A stretch of 64,000 nucleotides of DNA from NCBI RefSeq assembly GCF_002891295.1, contig NZ_LGUI01000008.1, positions 62,001 to 126,000 on the forward strand, written 5' to 3'. Each line of letters starts with the position of its first letter. Within the stretch, counting starts at the first letter, position 1. The stretch comes from Streptomyces eurocidicus (GTDB lineage Bacteria > Actinomycetota > Actinomycetes > Streptomycetales > Streptomycetaceae). The position numbers and the translations under genes are program-made. Of this stretch, positions 39,379 to 50,406 are shown in pieces. Below the pieces are notes generated by a model. The model worked only from the letters and a program-made list of their open reading frames with translations. It did no database searches and was not told the DNA's origin.

Positions 39379-39404
39379 CTGGGGAAAATCCCCGCCCCAC
39401 CCAC

Positions 39405-40754
39405 CTAGAACGTCAGCTTCCAGCTGTCGATGTACCCCGTGTCCTGCGCACCGATGTCCTGGACGCGAAGCTTCCACGTCCCGTTGGCCGTCTCCCCCGA
39501 CGCGTCCACGGTGAACGTTTCGATGACGTTGTCCGCCGAGTCGCTGCCGTTGGAGGACTTCAGCCGGTACGCGCGCCCGCTCGGCCCGACGAGGTCGACG
39601 ACCAGGTCACCGCGCCAGGTGTGCTTGATGTCGACCCCGACCTTGAGCGCCGAGGGCGCGTTGCCGGTGCGGCCGGTGACCGCGATCGAGGACTCGACGG
39701 GCGCGCCCGCGTCCGGGATCGCGACGTCCGTCGTGTTCTCGAAGGTGGTGCCGCCCGGCTCGGTGGTGCCGCCGCTCAGCGTCCACACGGCGTACGCGAT
39801 GGCGTCGCTGTTGAGGTCGAGCGCGGTGTCGTTGATGTTCGACGTGGTGTCGCAGGAGGAGTGGTAGCAGCGGTCGAACGCCTGGCCGGCGGTGCCGCCC
39901 CACTTCTGGGCCTGCGCGCTGGACTTACGGGTCTCGGCGCCGCTGAACAGCCCGCCGACGCGGATGCCCGCGCTCTTGAACGGGGCGTGGTCGGAACGGC
40001 CGTCGCCCTCGGTCTCGATCTCGGTGGAGATGTTCTTGGCGGCGAACCAGTTCTTGAAGACGCCCTCGAGCGCCGGGTCGTCGTCGTAGACGAAGTAACC
40101 CGGGTTGGGCGAGGCGAGCATGTCGAAGTTCAGATACCCGTCGATCTTCGAGCGCTCGGCGGCGGGCAGGTTGTTGACGTAGTACCGCGAGCCGACCATG
40201 CCCAGTTCCTCGGCGCCCCACCAGGCGAAGCGCAGGTGCTTGGAGGGCTTGTAGCCCTCGCGGGCCACGGTGAGGGCGGTCTCCAGGATCGCGGCCGAGC
40301 CGGAGCCGTTGTCGTTGATGCCCGGCCCGGCGGAGACCGAGTCGAGGTGGGCGCCGGCGAAGAGCACATGGCCCGCGTCGCCGCCGGGCCAGTCGGCGAC
40401 GAGGTTGTAGCCGGTGCTGCCGCCGGAGGTGAACTGCTGGACGGTGGTGGTGAACCCGGCGGCGTCCAGCTTGCCCTTCACATAGTCGATGGACGCCTTG
40501 TAACCGCTGCGGCCGTGCGCGCGGTTGCCGCCGTTGGCGGAGGCTATCGACTGCAGCTGGGACAGGTGCGCCTTGACGTTGGCGAGGGAGATGTCGGGCG
40601 CGGCGGCCTTGGCGGGGGCCTTGGCGGCGGTGGGGTCCGCCAGGGCCGTGCCGGAGGCCGCGCCGAGCAGGGTCGCGGTGAGAGCCGCGCTGGTGGCCAG
40701 GAGGGCCACGGCACGAGATCTTCGGGGCAGGGTTGGTCCGGTGAGCTCAAGCAT
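39405..40754 (-). CDS. secreted M28 zinc aminopeptidase with P/Homo B domain
   Basis: A 449-residue exported aminopeptidase of the S. griseus SGAP type. A signal peptide ends near residue 40. The zinc ligands and catalytic residues are visible in order: His/Asp in GAHLDSV, Asp in GINDNGSGS, the catalytic Glu pair in WWGAEELG, Asp in LNFDML and His in CYHSSCD. The last 105 residues form a P/Homo B domain. ATG 40754 has GGGAG just upstream. It removes N-terminal residues from extracellular peptides. It is monocistronic. Confidence 0.95.
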   Translation of the reverse strand: MLELTGPTLPRRSRAVALLATSAALTATLLGAASGTALADPTAAKAPAKAAAPDISLANVKAHLSQLQSIASANGGNRAHGRSGYKASIDYVKGKLDAAGFTTTVQQFTSGGSTGYNLVADWPGGDAGHVLFAGAHLDSVSAGPGINDNGSGSAAILETALTVAREGYKPSKHLRFAWWGAEELGMVGSRYYVNNLPAAERSKIDGYLNFDMLASPNPGYFVYDDDPALEGVFKNWFAAKNISTEIETEGDGRSDHAPFKSAGIRVGGLFSGAETRKSSAQAQKWGGTAGQAFDRCYHSSCDTTSNINDTALDLNSDAIAYAVWTLSGGTTEPGGTTFENTTDVAIPDAGAPVESSIAVTGRTGNAPSALKVGVDIKHTWRGDLVVDLVGPSGRAYRLKSSNGSDSADNVIETFTVDASGETANGTWKLRVQDIGAQDTGYIDSWKLTF

Positions 40755-41048
40755 GGGGGGCTCCCAACTCCATTTGACGTGGCCATGATGTTGGGGGTGC
40801 CCCGAAGGTGCGTCAAGGGCGGATTTCGGACACGGGACACCGCTTTCCGGATATCGGGCGGCCCCGTACCGGTGCTGAGCTGTGATTTCTGTGCGCCCTG
40901 TGGCAGTTGTGACTTCTGGGTTAAAAGTTGCGCCCGGGCCGACTTCTGGTGAACTCCCGGTCGGCTCCCGGCCGTGCCCGGGCGCCGCGAGGAGCGCCGC
41001 CGACGGGAGGTGCCGGGGGGCGCCGGGAGACGCCCGAGGTGCCGTGCC

Positions 41049-42083
41049 CTACTTCGCCACGGCGCCCGTTTCGGGTTCCGCGGCTCCGGGTGCCGCGGTG
41101 GCGTTCGCCGGAGCGTCCGTTCCGGCGGCCGACTCGCCGTCCCGTACGCCCTCCGCCCTGTCCCGCGCGTTCCGCAGCTCCGCCCGCGCGGCCCGGGCCG
41201 CCCGTGCCGCGTCCCAGGTGAGCAGCGCCAGCGCCAGCCAGACCAGCGCGAAGCCGGCCCACCGCTCGGCGGGCATCGCCTCGTGGAAGACCACGAGGCC
41301 CAGCACGAACTGGAAGACGGGGGTGAGGTACTGCACCATCCCGATCACCGACAGGGGCAGGCGCACCGCCGCCACGCCGAAGCAGATCAGCGGCAGCGCG
41401 GTGATCACGCCGGTGCCCATCAGGAGCAGGGCGTGCCCGGGGCCCGTGGCGGTGAAGGTGCTCTTCCCCTGTGCGCCGAGGAAGAGCAGGAAGCCCAGCG
41501 CGGGCAGGAACTGCACGGCCGTCTCGGCGGCCATCGACTCCAGCCCGCCCAGCGCGACCTTCTTCTTGACCAGGCTGTACGCGCTGAAGGTCAGCGCCAG
41601 CGTCAGCGCGACCCACGGCAGCTTGCCGTAGCCGATGGCCAGCACGACGACCGCGGCACCGCCGACGCCCACCGCGGCCCACTGCGTCGGGCGCAGCCGC
41701 TCGCGCAGCACGAGCACGCCGACGGCGATGCTGACGAGCGGGTTGAAGAAGTACCCCATCGACGCCTCGATGACGTGTCCGGAGTTCACCGCCCAGATGT
41801 AGGCGGCCCAGTTGGTGGAGATGAGCACCGCGCCGAGCGCCACCATCCCCAGTCGCCTCGGCTGCCGCAGCAGCCCGGGTATCCAGCTCCAGCGGCGTGT
41901 CACGGCCAGCACCACCAGGACGGCGGCGAGCGACCACACCATGCGGTGGGCCAGGATCTCGACCGCTCCGGTCGGCTCCAGCAGGGGCCAGTAGAGCGGG
42001 AAGAGGCCCCAGATCGTATAGGCGGCGACCGCGCAGAGCAGACCTGCGCGGGTCTCGTTGCGAGGGGTGGGCGGCGGCAGCAC
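41049..42083 (-). CDS. rarD: RarD/EamA-family permease
   Basis: A 344-residue membrane protein with ten predicted helices. RarD features are present: WGLFPLYWPLL, ILAHRMVWS, INWAAYIW-like STNWAAYIWAV and EASMGYFFNPL. The last 50 residues are a hydrophilic Ala-rich tail, longer than in E. coli RarD. GGGAGGA lies about five bases before GTG 42083. RarD was linked to chloramphenicol sensitivity and to amino-acid or metabolite export, but the substrate is uncertain. Confidence 0.9.
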   Translation of the reverse strand: MLPPPTPRNETRAGLLCAVAAYTIWGLFPLYWPLLEPTGAVEILAHRMVWSLAAVLVVLAVTRRWSWIPGLLRQPRRLGMVALGAVLISTNWAAYIWAVNSGHVIEASMGYFFNPLVSIAVGVLVLRERLRPTQWAAVGVGGAAVVVLAIGYGKLPWVALTLALTFSAYSLVKKKVALGGLESMAAETAVQFLPALGFLLFLGAQGKSTFTATGPGHALLLMGTGVITALPLICFGVAAVRLPLSVIGMVQYLTPVFQFVLGLVVFHEAMPAERWAGFALVWLALALLTWDAARAARAARAELRNARDRAEGVRDGESAAGTDAPANATAAPGAAEPETGAVAK

Positions 42084-42232
42084 GGGTTCCTCCCGGAGGG
42101 CGGGGCGACGTCGACCTTGCGAAGGTAGCGCCGCTCACCGGGTGGTGTCATGTCCGTATCGAATGACGGTCATGACAGCGCCCGGCCCCGCGTAGGGGAG
42201 GGGTGCCGGGGGCGGGCGGGGCGGACGCATGC

Positions 42233-42273
42233 GAACGGCCGGGCCCCCGTTCGTTCGGGTCGCCCGGCCGTTC
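42233..42273 (-). terminator. terminator after korB
   Basis: A 12-bp perfect stem (42233-42244 with 42262-42273) just beyond the korB stop codon on the - strand. Confidence 0.75.
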
Positions 42274-42292
42274 CGCGGTGCGTGCGTGCCGG

Positions 42293-43334
42293 CTAGCCGA
42301 CGACCGTCCAGGTGTCGTTGCCGGTGAGGAGTGTGGTGAGGTCGCCCTTGCCTTTTTGTTCGACTGCTGTTTCGAGTTGGTCGGACATGAGGGTGTCGTA
42401 GACGGGGCGTTCGGTGCTGCGGAAGACGCCGATGGGGGTGTGGTGGAGGGTGTCGGGGTCGGCGAGGCGGGAGAGGGCGAAGGCGGTGGTGGGGGACGGG
42501 GTGTGGGCGTCGTGGACCAGGATGTCGGCTTCGTTCTCGGGGGTGACCTCGATGACGCGGAGGTCTCCGGTGGCCCGGTCGCGGATGACGCCCTTGGTGT
42601 TGTCCGTGCCGAAGCGGATGGGGTGTCCGTGTTCGAGGCGGATGACGGCTTCTTGTGCCTGGTCTTTGTCTTTGAGGGCTTCGAAGGCGCCGTCGTTGAA
42701 GATGTTGCAGTTCTGGTAGATCTCGACGAGGGCGGTGCCGGGGTGTTCGGCGGCCTGGCGCAGGACCTCGGTGAGGTGTTTGCGGTCGGAGTCCACGGTG
42801 CGTGCGACGAAGGAGGCTTCGGCGCCGATCGCCAGGGAGACGGGGTTGAAGGGCGCGTCGAGGGAGCCCATCGGCGTGGATTTGGTGATCTTGCCGACTT
42901 CGGAGGTGGGGGAGTACTGGCCTTTGGTGAGGCCGTAGATGCGGTTGTTGAAGAGGAGGATTTTGAGGTTGACGTTGCGGCGGAGGGCGTGGATGAGGTG
43001 GTTTCCGCCGATGGAGAGGGCGTCGCCGTCGCCGGTGACGACCCAGACGGAGAGGTCTTGGCGGGAGGAGGCGAGTCCGGTGGCGATGGCGGGTGCGCGT
43101 CCGTGGATGGAGTGCATCCCGTAGGTGTTCATGTAGTAGGGGAAGCGGGAGGAGCAGCCGATGCCGGAGATGAAGACGATGTTCTCTTTGGCGAGGCCGA
43201 GTTCGGGCATGAAGCCTTGGACGGCGGCGAGGATGGCGTAGTCACCGCAGCCGGGGCACCAGCGCACCTCCTGGTCCGACTTGAAGTCCTTCATGGACTG
43301 CTTGGCCTCGGCCTTGGGCACCAGCTTCAGCGCC

Positions 43335-43342
<8 letters not shown>
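42293..43342 (-). CDS. korB: 2-oxoacid:ferredoxin oxidoreductase subunit beta
   Basis: A 349-residue thiamine-diphosphate subunit. WCPGCGDYA supplies two of the cluster cysteines, with further Cys in GIGCSSRFP and NCNIFND. The TPP/Mg site reads GDGDALSIGGNH followed by NNRIYGLTKGQ. With KorA it oxidises a 2-oxoacid, probably 2-oxoglutarate, and reduces ferredoxin. ATG 43342 overlaps korA by eight bases. Codon use is odd: most of the gene prefers CTC, AAA, CAA and GAA over the CTG, AAG, CAG and GAG of its neighbours. Confidence 0.95.
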
Positions 43343-45320
<1,978 letters not shown>

Positions 45321-45439
45321 TGCTTCGGACCTCCCTCATGGCGGCGGCGCGCACACGGTGGTGCCGACCGGCTTACCCATGGCCATCGTACGTGGGTAAG
45401 GGTCGCCTACCCGGGATGGATCGGAAGATCGAATCGACG

Positions 45440-45500
45440 ATGCGGCAGCCTTATATCGGGATAATGTGGGTTTTTACGGTCGTTCGGTCCTTCGGTGGGA
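45440..45500 (-). promoter_or_regulatory. AT-rich upstream region of korAB
   Basis: An unusually AT-rich stretch (TTATATC, GATAATG, GTTTTTAC) in an otherwise very GC-rich window, 120-180 bases upstream of korA. Read on the - strand it contains TATAAG and TTATCC words that could be -10 elements. No certain promoter can be assigned. Confidence 0.35.
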
Positions 45501-45605
45501 AGACGTCCCCCACTAGTCCTTTGGTTCTAGGCCCTTCCCGGCCCCCGCGCCCGGCGGACCCCTCCGACCTGGACACCTTCCATGGCCGCGCGATCCGGCC
45601 GACGA

Positions 45606-46280
45606 TCATGACCGGAGGTGTGTCAGCACGGCCAGCACCCGGCGGTGATCCCCGTCACTAGGGGAAAGCCCAAGCTTCAGGAAGATGTTGCTGACGTGCT
45701 TCTCGACGGCGCCGTCGCTGACCACCAGCTGACGGGCAATTGCGGAATTGGTCCTTCCCTCGGCCATCAGACCCAGGACCTCGCGCTCCCGGGGCGTCAG
45801 CCCGGCCAGCACGTCCTGCTTGCGGCTGCGGCCCAGCAACTGCGCCACCACCTCGGGGTCCAGGGCAGTGCCGCCCCGCGCGACCCGCACCACGGCGTCC
45901 ACGAACTCACGGACCTCGGCCACCCGGTCCTTCAGCAGATAGCCGACGCCCCGGCTGCTGCCGGCCAGCAGCTCGGTGGCGTACTGCTCCTCCACGTACT
46001 GCGAGAGCACCAGCACCCCCAGCTCGGGGTGGTCCCGGCGCAGCCGCACGGCGGCCCGTACGCCCTCGTCGGTGTGGGTCGGGGGCATCCGCACGTCCGC
46101 GACGACCACGTCCGGCAGGGCGTTCTCGGCGGCGAGCTCGGCGATGACCTTGAGCAGCGCCTGTGCGTCGCCGACGCCCGCCACGACGTCGTGCCCACGG
46201 TCCGTCAGGAGCCGGGTCAGGCCCTCCCGGAGAAGCACCGAGTCCTCGGCGATGACGACCCGCACCCTGTCTTCCACCAC
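45606..46280 (-). CDS. LuxR-family (NarL-type) response regulator
   Basis: A 224-residue regulator. The receiver domain has acidic residues in IAEDSV, the phosphorylated Asp in VVADVRMPP near residue 55 and Lys in YLLKDR. The DNA-binding helix-turn-helix (LTPREREVLGLMAEGRTNSAIA) occupies the last 65 residues. Several GTG codons could start it; 46280 is preferred because GGAGG lies eight bases upstream, and 46286 is nearly as good. Two histidine kinase genes lie upstream on the same strand. The targets are unknown. Confidence 0.9.
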   Translation of the reverse strand: MVEDRVRVVIAEDSVLLREGLTRLLTDRGHDVVAGVGDAQALLKVIAELAAENALPDVVVADVRMPPTHTDEGVRAAVRLRRDHPELGVLVLSQYVEEQYATELLAGSSRGVGYLLKDRVAEVREFVDAVVRVARGGTALDPEVVAQLLGRSRKQDVLAGLTPREREVLGLMAEGRTNSAIARQLVVSDGAVEKHVSNIFLKLGLSPSDGDHRRVLAVLTHLRS

Positions 46281-46422
46281 GATCACGACCTCCGGCCCCC
46301 TGTACCGGCGCCTGCCGCCGGTTCACGCTGCAACCTTCCCAGCATCGCAGCAAACGGGGCGGGGTGTGGGGAGCGGCAGGGGGCGCGGGGATCGTTCGGC
46401 GCGCCCCGCGCGGTGAGCCCGT

Positions 46423-46455
46423 CTGCGGGCGGCCGGAGGATCCGGCCGCCCGCAG
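46423..46455 (-). terminator. terminator between kinase 1 and the regulator
   Basis: A 15-bp perfect stem (46423-46437 with 46441-46455) with a three-base loop, just after the kinase stop. The regulator gene therefore probably has its own promoter. Confidence 0.8.
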
Positions 46456-46470
46456 GCGAGGAAAGGGGGG

Positions 46471-47790
46471 TCAGCCCCGCCAGGGCAGCTCCGCCGTGAC
46501 CGTCGTCGGGCCGCCCACGGGGGAGGCCACCACCAGGAGGCCGTCGACCGAGTCCAGCCGCTCGGCGAGACCGGCCAGCCCGCTGCCCGCCTCGGTGGAC
46601 GCGCCGCCCTGCCCGTCGTCCGACACCTGGAGCATCACGCGCTGCCCCGAGCACCACACGTCAACGCGCCCCGAGCGGGCCCGGCTGTGCTTGCTGATGT
46701 TCTGGAGGAGTTCCGAGACGGTGAAGTAGGCGATGCCCTCGATCGCCGCCGCCGGGCGGGTCGGCAGGTCCACCTCGACCGTCACCGGGACGGTGCAGCG
46801 CGCGGCCAGCGCGGAGAGGGCCGGGCCGAGGCCGCGGTCGGTGAGGATGGCGGGGTGGATGCCGCGGGCGAGGTCGCGGAGCTCCTGGAGGGCGAGCTTC
46901 ACCTCGCCGTGTGCCTCGTCGACCATCCGGGCCGCCGCCTCCGGGTCCTCCTCCAGCTTCTCCTTGGCCAGCCCGAGGTCCATGGCGAGCGCGACGAGCC
47001 GGGCCTGGGCCCCGTCGTGCAGATCCCGCTCGATACGGCGCAGGTCCGCGGCGGCGGTGTCCACGACTACCCCGCGGTCCTCCTCCAGCTCCCACACCCG
47101 GGTCGCCAGCCGCGACGGCCCCAGCAGGCCCGTCACCAGCATCCGGTCCACGTACGCCATGCCGCGGACGACCCACGGGGTGGCCAGCACCACCACCAGG
47201 CCGACGGCGCTGGTGACCGCGATCTCGAAGGGGCTGTCGACGTAGAGGGCGAAACCGTCGGAGTCGCCGTACAGCTGCATGCCCGGCTGCCCCCAGTACG
47301 TCGGGTACAGCCACGCGTAGAGCGGGTAGAGGAACAGCAGCCAGCCCAGGGCCCACAGCGTCAGCGACACGCAGAACGCCGTGATGGCCCACGGCATGTG
47401 CACCAGCGCGTAGAGCAGGTGCCGCCAGGACGTGCCGCTCTTGAACAGCGCCGTCATCCAGGCCATCGGCCCGCTGCGGCCCTTGCCGGGGCGTACGGGC
47501 TCGGGCTCGGCCACCTCCAGGCGCAGCAGTCCGCGCGCCCGCGCCCGTTCCACCGCGCCCAGCGCCCGCGCCCCGGCGAGCGCCCCGGCCAGTACCGGTA
47601 CGCCCAGGAAGGTGATGAGCAGTCCGACGCCCGCCGTCGTCATGGTGATCGCGAAGGCGAAGCCGATCACCGACAGCGGAAGGCTGAGCAGGAGATAGAG
47701 GAACTCCCGCCAGGTGCGGCCCTCCAGCGGTGCGCGCAGCACGGCGGGCACCCGGTGGGCCCGGGGTGCTGTCGCCGGTCGGTAATTCAT
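46471..47790 (-). CDS. sensor histidine kinase 1
   Basis: A 439-residue membrane kinase of the NarL-partner class. The N-terminal half holds four to five hydrophobic segments of a streptomycete sensor domain. The phosphorylated His lies in RRIERDLHDGAQARLVAL near residue 253 (HisKA_3 type), and the ATPase motifs are ELLQNISKHS and DDGQGG. ATG 47790 is chosen because GAGGAG lies six bases upstream. The catalytic half is almost identical to that of the next kinase. The probable partner is the regulator just downstream. Confidence 0.92.
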   Translation of the reverse strand: MNYRPATAPRAHRVPAVLRAPLEGRTWREFLYLLLSLPLSVIGFAFAITMTTAGVGLLITFLGVPVLAGALAGARALGAVERARARGLLRLEVAEPEPVRPGKGRSGPMAWMTALFKSGTSWRHLLYALVHMPWAITAFCVSLTLWALGWLLFLYPLYAWLYPTYWGQPGMQLYGDSDGFALYVDSPFEIAVTSAVGLVVVLATPWVVRGMAYVDRMLVTGLLGPSRLATRVWELEEDRGVVVDTAAADLRRIERDLHDGAQARLVALAMDLGLAKEKLEEDPEAAARMVDEAHGEVKLALQELRDLARGIHPAILTDRGLGPALSALAARCTVPVTVEVDLPTRPAAAIEGIAYFTVSELLQNISKHSRARSGRVDVWCSGQRVMLQVSDDGQGGASTEAGSGLAGLAERLDSVDGLLVVASPVGGPTTVTAELPWRG

Positions 47791-47922
47791 GGCCATCTCC
47801 TCGTCCGATCTCCTCGATCGCGTCCGTCCGCGTCCGACGGCGTCTCTTCGCGTCATGCGCGCCGCTCCATGTCCCAAGGCTCGCGGACGGCCGTGCCGCG
47901 GACCATGGAGCGCGTCGGTGTC

Positions 47923-47950
47923 CCGGGGGTGGGGCTTTCCCCACCCCCGG
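47923..47950 (-). terminator. terminator after kinase 2
   Basis: A 12-bp perfect stem (47923-47934 with 47939-47950) with a four-base loop between the two kinase genes. Confidence 0.75.
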
Positions 47951-47968
47951 CGGGGTGCGTACGGCCGG

Positions 47969-49210
47969 TCAGCCCGCCGCGCGGTCGCGCCACGGCAGCT
48001 CGGCCGTGATCACGGTGGGCCCGCCCGCCGGCGACTCCACGGTGAGCAGCCCGTCGACCGAGCCCAGCCGCTCGGCGAGACCGGCCAGCCCGCTGCCGCC
48101 CTCCGTGGACGCGCCGCCCTGCCCGTCGTCGCGCACCTGGATCAGCAGCCGCTTGCCGTTCCGCCACAGCTCGACCTCGGCCGAGCGGGCCCGGCTGTGC
48201 TTGCTGACGTTCTGGAGGAGCTCCGAGACGGTGAAGTAGGCGATGCCCTCGATCGCCGCCGCCGGCCGGGAGGCCAGCTCCGCCGAGACCGTCACCGGCA
48301 CCGTGCAGCGCCCGGCCACCGACGACAGGGCCGGGCCGAGGCCACGGTCCGTGAGGATCGCCGGGTGGATGCCGCGGGCGAGGTCGCGGAGCTCCTGGAG
48401 GGCGAGCTTCACCTCGCCGTGCGCCTCGTCGACCATCCGGGCCGCCGCCTCCGGGTCCTCCAGCAGCTTCTCCTTGGCCAGCCCCAGCCCCATGGCGAGC
48501 GCGACGAGCCGGGCCTGGGCCCCGTCGTGCAGATCCCGCTCGATACGGCGCAGATCCGCGGCGGCCGTGTCCACGACCACCCCGCGGTCCTCCTCCAGCT
48601 CGGCGATCCGCCGCTCCAGCTCACTGGACGGGCTGAGCAGCCCGCGCACCATCGCCCGGTCCACGTTCGACATGGCCCGTGCCAGATGGCCCAGCACCGG
48701 CCAGGCGACGAAGAGCGACACCAGCGTGAGCGCGAAAGTGAGAACGCCCCATGGCAATCGGATGAACGCGTACAGCGTGCCGCGCCACGCCACCGGGTCC
48801 TTCAGGGCCGTCCACAGCCACGGGAAGAAACCGGAGTCGCGGCGCTGGCGCGACAGCGGGCTCGGCTCGTCGATCCGCACCCCCAGCAGCCGACGCGCGC
48901 GGGCGCGCTCCCACCGCCCCAGCGCCCGCATCCCGAGCAGGCCGGCCGCCAGCATCGGCAGACCGACGACCGTGACGGACAGCAGGGCGCCCGCGTAGAG
49001 CCAGACGGACACGTAGACGAAGCCGAGCAGCCCCACCGGGAGGTCGAGCAGCAGGTGTGCCACTTCCCGCCACGTCCGGGCGTCGAACGCGAAACGGGCG
49101 GGCGGCAGGCGGTCGCCGCCGTCCTGCGGGGAGGTGCCGTGCGGGCCCCGGGGAAGGCCACGGCCGGCCGCGCTTTTCACGGCTTTTCCGGTCATACTGC
49201 TGGCGGTCAT
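47969..49210 (-). CDS. sensor histidine kinase 2 (paralogue)
   Basis: A 413-residue kinase paralogous to kinase 1. The N-terminal sensor region differs, with membrane segments around residues 55-100 and 145-190. From ELEEDRGVVVDTAAADLRR to the end it is nearly the same as kinase 1, including the HisKA_3 His (LHDGAQ) and DDGQGG. ATG 49210 is the first good start; ATG 49195 is an alternative. It is divergent from the nuo2 operon, with 138 bases between them. Two kinases and only one regulator are present. Confidence 0.9.
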   Translation of the reverse strand: MTASSMTGKAVKSAAGRGLPRGPHGTSPQDGGDRLPPARFAFDARTWREVAHLLLDLPVGLLGFVYVSVWLYAGALLSVTVVGLPMLAAGLLGMRALGRWERARARRLLGVRIDEPSPLSRQRRDSGFFPWLWTALKDPVAWRGTLYAFIRLPWGVLTFALTLVSLFVAWPVLGHLARAMSNVDRAMVRGLLSPSSELERRIAELEEDRGVVVDTAAADLRRIERDLHDGAQARLVALAMGLGLAKEKLLEDPEAAARMVDEAHGEVKLALQELRDLARGIHPAILTDRGLGPALSSVAGRCTVPVTVSAELASRPAAAIEGIAYFTVSELLQNVSKHSRARSAEVELWRNGKRLLIQVRDDGQGGASTEGGSGLAGLAERLGSVDGLLTVESPAGGPTVITAELPWRDRAAG

Positions 49211-49268
49211 GGTCCTAAGCCTGCATGGCCGGAGTGGGCCGCCGCCATGGGGGCCGTGGGTGGTGAGG

Positions 49269-49298
49269 GGTGGGGATAACCCCACCAGGGCCTAGACT
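49269..49298 (+). promoter_or_regulatory. candidate promoter/operator of nuo2
   Basis: TAGACT at 49293-49298 is a good -10. A seven-base inverted repeat GGTGGGG-ATAA-CCCCACC (49269-49275 and 49280-49286) covers the -35 position, so it could be an operator. The predicted start lies about 45 bases before nuoA2. Confidence 0.45.
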
Positions 49299-49348
49299 CC
49301 CGTGCGTACAGATCGTCGAACACGCGGGACAGGGAGCGAGGGGCGGAC

Positions 49349-49744
49349 GTGCCGGAGGCCGGTGTCCACATCGCGGCGGACTACTTCCACAGCTATTCCG
49401 TGGTCGGCCTGCTCGCGGTCGTCGGCGTGCTCTTCGTGGCCGTCGCCTTCACGGCCGGCAGGCTGCTGCGGCCCGTCGTGCCGACCCCCGAGAAGCTCCT
49501 GACGTACGAGTGCGGCGTGGACCCGGTCGGCGAGGGCTGGGCGCACACCCAGATCCGCTACTACGTCTACGCCTTCCTCTACGTGATCTTCGCCGTCGAC
49601 TCGATCTTCCTGTTCCCCTGGGCGACGGTCTTCGCCGCGCCCGGATTCGGCGGCGCGACGCTCGTGGAGATGTTCATCTTCCTCGGCTTCCTGGCCGTGG
49701 GCCTGTTGTACGCATGGAAGAAGGGCGTCCTGGAGTGGACGTGA
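49349..49744 (+). CDS. nuoA2: NADH-quinone oxidoreductase subunit A, second copy
   Basis: A 131-residue membrane subunit opening the second nuo locus. Three helices and the loop LTYECGVDP match NuoA. It is clearly diverged from NuoA1. It overlaps nuoB2 by four bases. Confidence 0.95.
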   Translation: MPEAGVHIAADYFHSYSVVGLLAVVGVLFVAVAFTAGRLLRPVVPTPEKLLTYECGVDPVGEGWAHTQIRYYVYAFLYVIFAVDSIFLFPWATVFAAPGFGGATLVEMFIFLGFLAVGLLYAWKKGVLEWT

Positions 49745-50406
49745 CACCCCCGGCACCCCCCGTGGACCTGCCCGAACCGCGCCGTCTCGGAGTGCTCTCC
49801 CGGCTCGCCCCCGAACCCATGAAGGTGGTCCTGAACTGGGGCCGCCGCTACAGCCTGTGGGTCTTCAACTTCGGCCTGGCCTGCTGCGCGATCGAGTTCA
49901 TCGCCGCGTCCATGGCCCGCCACGACTTCATCCGCCTCGGCGTCATCCCCTTCGCACCGGGCCCCCGCCAGGCGGACCTGATGATCGTCTCGGGGACGGT
50001 CACGGACAAGATGGCGCCCGCGGTCAAGCGGCTCTACGAGCAGATGCCCGAGCCGAAGTACGTCATCTCCTTCGGCGCGTGCTCGAACTGCGGCGGCCCG
50101 TACTGGGACTCGTACTCGGTGACGAAGGGCGTGGACCAGATCATCCCGGTCGACGTCTACGTACCGGGGTGCCCGCCCCGGCCCGAGGCGCTGCTCCAGG
50201 GCATCCTCAAGCTCCAGGAGAAGATCGCGGCCGAGTCGCTGGGTGAGCGGTATGCCGCCGGAGGCGGGGCACCGACGCCGGTCGCCGCGCTGAAGAGCGG
50301 CCTGGTGGCGCCGCCGCCCGCACCGGGTACCGCGGAATCCGGTACCGATGGTTCCACCACCACGGATTCCGCCTCCGGCGGCGATTCCGGGGAGGCCGAA
50401 CGATGA
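49741..50406 (+). CDS. nuoB2: NADH-quinone oxidoreductase subunit B, second copy
   Basis: A 221-residue subunit that keeps all N2 cluster cysteines (GLACCAIEF, GACSNCGG, PGCPPRP), so it should be redox active. The last 50 residues are a Ser/Thr/Gly-rich tail absent from NuoB1. GTG 49741 overlaps nuoA2 and the stop overlaps nuoC2. Confidence 0.95.
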   Translation: MTPPAPPVDLPEPRRLGVLSRLAPEPMKVVLNWGRRYSLWVFNFGLACCAIEFIAASMARHDFIRLGVIPFAPGPRQADLMIVSGTVTDKMAPAVKRLYEQMPEPKYVISFGACSNCGGPYWDSYSVTKGVDQIIPVDVYVPGCPPRPEALLQGILKLQEKIAAESLGERYAAGGGAPTPVAALKSGLVAPPPAPGTAESGTDGSTTTDSASGGDSGEAER

